A stretch of DNA of 7,338 nt from Acidobacteriota bacterium (GTDB taxonomy: Bacteria; Acidobacteriota; Terriglobia; Acidiferrales; UBA7541). Location: assembly GCA_003224075.1 (NCBI GenBank), contig QHYF01000116.1, positions 3,064-10,401 of the forward strand. Direction: 5' to 3'. The stretch's first letter is position 1. Each line of letters starts with the position of its first letter. The position numbers were made by a program, and so were the translations under genes. Below, piece by piece: positions 4,522 through 7,338 of this stretch. The notes under the pieces were generated by a model. That model saw nothing but the letters and a program-made list of their open reading frames with translations. It did no database searches and was not told the DNA's origin.

Positions 4522-7338
4522 TCAGCTGCAGCCTGAGGTGCTGCCGCAGTTTTCGCATTTGTAGCAGGCGCCGTTCGGCACCATCAGCATGCCGCACTCG
4601 CTGCAGGTTGGCGCGCCCTCGTGCGCGTTGCTCGGACTCAGTAGAGGTGGCACCAAGGTTGGTCCGCCCAATAGCTGCACTCCCGGAGCCACGACTACAG
4701 CAGGAGGAGCTCCCATCGAAACCAGCGTGCCCGGGGCCACCACTAGGGGAGGAGCGGTGGCAGGCGCTGCCGCGTGTTCGCCACCATTCAGCTTGAGATA
4801 GTCCATAGAGATGAACCGACCGCCCAACCAACGCGCCAGATAATCCAGCACCGACGAGACGAAACGGATGTTCGGGTTCGCCGTAATCCCCGACGGCTCG
4901 AACCGTGTATTGAGCAGCTTGTCCACGAACACTTTCAGTGGCACGCCATACTGCAAGCCGAGCGAAATGGTGAGCGCCAAGCCGTCCATGATGCCCGAAA
5001 GCGTCGAGCCTTCCTTGGACATCTTGATGAAGATTTCGCCGGGACGATTGTCCTCGTACATTCCAACGGTGATGTAGCCCTCGTGCCCGCCCACGCTGAA
5101 CTTATGCGTTACCGAGGCGCGCTCCACGGGCATTTTTTCGCGCTGCTGTCGTCCAAACAGTTCGCGCTGCACCGGCTCTGTGGCCGCCGCTGTCGGGGCC
5201 CTCTTCCCTTCTTTTGCCCCGCCCGCGTTGAGCGGCTGCGAACGCTTCGAGTTGTCGCGGTAAATCGCCACGGCCTTCAGCCCCAGCCGCCACGATTCGA
5301 TGTACGCGTTCACGATGTCTTCGGCGGTCGATTCCGCGGGCATGTTGATGGTCTTCGAAATCGCTCCCGAAAGGAACGGCTGCGCCGCCGCCATCATCTT
5401 CACGTGCCCGGTCCAGGTGATCGAGCGCCCGCCGCCCTGCGGCGCCAGCGAGCAATCGAACACCGGCAGGTGCTCGTCCTTCAAGTACGGCGCGCCTTCG
5501 ATCTTCCCGTTCTTGTCGATGTAGGAAACGATCTCGCTGGTCTGTTCCGGCGTGTAGCCCAGCTTCATCAGCGCCTGCGGCACGGTGTTGTTCACGATCT
5601 TGATCAAACCGCCGCCCACCAGCTTCTTGTACTTCACCAGCGCCAGGTCCGGCTCGATGCCCGTGGTGTCGCAGTCCATCATGAAGCCGATCGTGCCGGT
5701 CGGCGCCAGCACCGTCACCTGCGAATTCTTGTAGCCGTGCTTCTCGCCGTGATGCAGCGCCGCGTCCCAGGACTCCTGCGCCGCCAGGAACAACTCCGGT
5801 TGCACGTGTTCCGGCTTGATCCCGCGCACCGCCTCGCGGTGCATGCGGATTACGTCCAGCATCGGTTCCTGGTTCGCTTCGTAGCCTGGGAACGCGCCCA
5901 TTCTTTCAGCCATGCGTGCCGACTGGGCGTAAGCTTCACCGCACATCAGCGAAGTGATCGCGCCCGCCGTGTCGCGTCCTTCATCGGAATCGTACGGCAC
6001 GGCCATGGACATCAGCAGCGCGCCGAGGTTGGCGTAGCCCAGTCCCAGCGGCCGGAAGTTATGCGAATTCTCCGCAATCTTCGGCGTCGGGTAACTCGCA
6101 TTGTCAACCAGAATTTCCTGCGCCGTGACGGTCACGTCCACCGCGTGTTTGAACGCCGCCACGTCGAACTGTCCGCTGGCGTTGACGAACTTCATCAAGT
6201 TCAGCGAAGCCAGGTTGCACGCCGTGTCGTCCAGGAACATGTATTCGCTGCACGGATTCGACGCATTGATTCGCCCCGTGGTCTTGCACGTGTGCCAGCG
6301 GTTGATGGTCGTGTCGTATTGCATCCCCGGATCGCCGCAGTGCCACGTCGAATCCGAAATCTTCATCATCAAATCGCGCGCCCGCAGCTTTTCCACGGGC
6401 TGCCCGTCGGTGACGTTCTTGGTCCACCAGTCCTTGTCTTCGATCACCGCGCGCATGAAATCGTCGGTCACGCGCACCGAGTGGTTCGCGTTCTGGAAGA
6501 AGATCGAACCGTAGGCGGCTCCGTCGATCGAGCTGTCGTAGCCCTGTTCGATCAGCACGTGCGCCTTGCGCTCTTCCCTCATTTTGCATTCGATGAACTC
6601 GACGATGTCTGGATGATCGATGTTCAGGATCACCATCTTCGCCGCGCGCCGCGTTTTGCCGCCGCTCTTGATCACGCCGGCAAACGCATCGAAGCCTTTC
6701 ATGAAGCTCACCGGGCCCGACGCGATCCCCCCGCCCGAGAGCGTTTCCTTGCTCCCGCGCAGCGAAGAAAAATTGGTTCCCGTGCCCGAGCCCCACTTGA
6801 AGAGCATGCCCTCGGTCTTCGCCAAATCCATGATCGAGCCCATGTCGTCCCGCACCGAGTTGATAAAGCACGCCGAGCACTGCGGCTTCGGCTGCACGCC
6901 CACGTTGAACCACACCGGCGAATTGAACGCCATCTTCTGTTCGACCAGCAGGTGTGTCAGTTCGTCGCGGAATGCCTCCCGCGATGCCGCGTCCGCGAAA
7001 TATCCGCCCGCCTCGCCCCAGCGCACGATGGTATTCGCCACGCGGCTGATGAGTTGCCGCACCGATCCTTCGCGACCCGGTGTCCCGGGTTTTCCGCTGA
7101 AGTATTTGCTGGTGACGATGTTGGTGGCCGTCTGCGACCAGCTCTTGGGCACTTCCACGTCTTCCTGGCGGAAGATCGTTACTCCCTTTTCGTTGGCAAT
7201 TAGTGCGGTGCGCTTTTCCCATTCGACCGCGTCGAACGGCGATTTCTTCCCGTCGGTGAAATACCGCCCGAAGACCAGACCTGTCCCCGCTCCGCCCGCT
7301 GTGCTCGCAGCGGCCGCATCCGTGGCAGGAGATTTTCC
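4522..7338 (-). CDS. nrdJ: Vitamin B12-dependent ribonucleotide reductase (class II), 5' end beyond window
   Basis: This enzyme reduces ribonucleotides to deoxyribonucleotides with adenosylcobalamin as radical source; it works in the cytoplasm and needs no oxygen. The frame stays open to the window edge, so the N-terminus is missing. A GTG at 7158 is internal, because the upstream codons encode family-typical VFGRYFTDGKKSPFDAVEWE. Of 938 visible residues (counted from 7338), key ones are the redox pair C157 (SACF) and C374, the radical cysteine C363 within N361-x-C-x-E365 (6240-6258 region), the phosphate loop PTGTI (546-550), and a TSCPD domain (about 743-840). An Ala/Pro-rich linker leads to a C-terminal zinc ribbon with C912, C915, C925, C928, C931 and C937. 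The last cysteines probably re-reduce the active site. No intein interrupts it, although this family often carries them. Any cobalamin riboswitch would lie outside the window. An unknown gene follows after 31 bases. Confidence 0.97.
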   Translation of the reverse strand, partial: GKSPATDAAAASTAGGAGTGLVFGRYFTDGKKSPFDAVEWEKRTALIANEKGVTIFRQEDVEVPKSWSQTATNIVTSKYFSGKPGTPGREGSVRQLISRVANTIVRWGEAGGYFADAASREAFRDELTHLLVEQKMAFNSPVWFNVGVQPKPQCSACFINSVRDDMGSIMDLAKTEGMLFKWGSGTGTNFSSLRGSKETLSGGGIASGPVSFMKGFDAFAGVIKSGGKTRRAAKMVILNIDHPDIVEFIECKMREERKAHVLIEQGYDSSIDGAAYGSIFFQNANHSVRVTDDFMRAVIEDKDWWTKNVTDGQPVEKLRARDLMMKISDSTWHCGDPGMQYDTTINRWHTCKTTGRINASNPCSEYMFLDDTACNLASLNLMKFVNASGQFDVAAFKHAVDVTVTAQEILVDNASYPTPKIAENSHNFRPLGLGYANLGALLMSMAVPYDSDEGRDTAGAITSLMCGEAYAQSARMAERMGAFPGYEANQEPMLDVIRMHREAVRGIKPEHVQPELFLAAQESWDAALHHGEKHGYKNSQVTVLAPTGTIGFMMDCDTTGIEPDLALVKYKKLVGGGLIKIVNNTVPQALMKLGYTPEQTSEIVSYIDKNGKIEGAPYLKDEHLPVFDCSLAPQGGGRSITWTGHVKMMAAAQPFLSGAISKTINMPAESTAEDIVNAYIESWRLGLKAVAIYRDNSKRSQPLNAGGAKEGKRAPTAAATEPVQRELFGRQQREKMPVERASVTHKFSVGGHEGYITVGMYEDNRPGEIFIKMSKEGSTLSGIMDGLALTISLGLQYGVPLKVFVDKLLNTRFEPSGITANPNIRFVSSVLDYLARWLGGRFISMDYLKLNGGEHAAAPATAPPLVVAPGTLVSMGAPPAVVVAPGVQLLGGPTLVPPLLSPSNAHEGAPTCSECGMLMVPNGACYKCENCGSTSGCS
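4666..4755. repeat. Degenerate 45-bp tandem repeat in the nrdJ linker
   Basis: Two adjacent 15-codon units encode APPLVVAPGTLVSMG (4755-4711) and APPAVVVAPGVQLLG (4710-4666). Each has an APP start and a VVAPG core, with a one-residue shift between them. They form much of the linker between the TSCPD domain and the zinc ribbon. The DNA copies differ widely at third positions, so the duplication is old or kept by selection for a flexible spacer. Confidence 0.5.

Noticed and set aside
7156..7158. GTG at 7158 as the start of nrdJ
   Set aside because: The 60 upstream codons are open and encode residues typical of the family N-terminus, so the gene continues beyond the window.
4774..7203. An 809-residue open frame on the + strand opposite nrdJ
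   Set aside because: It is antisense to a fully supported reductase gene, is abnormally rich in Arg, His and Val, and shows no motifs; long antisense frames are common in GC-rich coding DNA.
4522..7338. Intein within nrdJ
   Set aside because: All conserved reductase motifs follow each other at normal spacing with no inserted splicing-type block.

Overview
The window suggests a high-GC soil-type bacterium, most likely an Acidobacteriota member. The grounds are family resemblance only: a class II B12-dependent ribonucleotide reductase with a C-terminal zinc ribbon, an exported DinB-like protein, and a kinase-RapZ fusion next to a sugar nucleotidyltransferase. No rRNA, tRNA, CRISPR array or intact insertion sequence was seen.

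Left part (1-643): about 400 bases hold no convincing gene. They are followed by a short + strand gene (409-624) for a 71-residue protein with a zinc-ribbon cysteine pattern. Its upstream region contains a possible sigma70-type promoter, a terminator-like hairpin and two mutually exclusive smaller hairpins.

Centre-left (644-2843, - strand): a compact two-gene operon. The upstream gene encodes an AmgK-like sugar kinase domain fused to the C-terminal domain of RapZ, the domain that senses glucosamine-6-phosphate in E. coli. Ten bases later comes a MurU-like nucleotidyltransferase. Together they look like an anomeric sugar kinase plus nucleotidyltransferase module, as in peptidoglycan sugar recycling, with an amino-sugar sensor built into the kinase.

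Centre (2844-4103): a divergent intergenic region with a 9-bp inverted repeat, then an exported DinB-superfamily protein (3187-3711, + strand). After it comes an intergenic region holding a very good promoter only about 30 bases ahead of a strong intrinsic terminator. This would produce a roughly 50-nt orphan RNA.

Right part (4104-7338, - strand): a large gene for the vitamin B12-dependent ribonucleotide reductase NrdJ, whose 5' end lies beyond the window. It is followed after 31 bases by a small unrecognised gene, probably in the same transcript.

The best candidate for something under-described is the kinase-RapZ fusion coupled to a MurU-like enzyme. The small zinc-ribbon gene with a structured leader, the orphan promoter-terminator pair and the unknown gene behind nrdJ are secondary leads.
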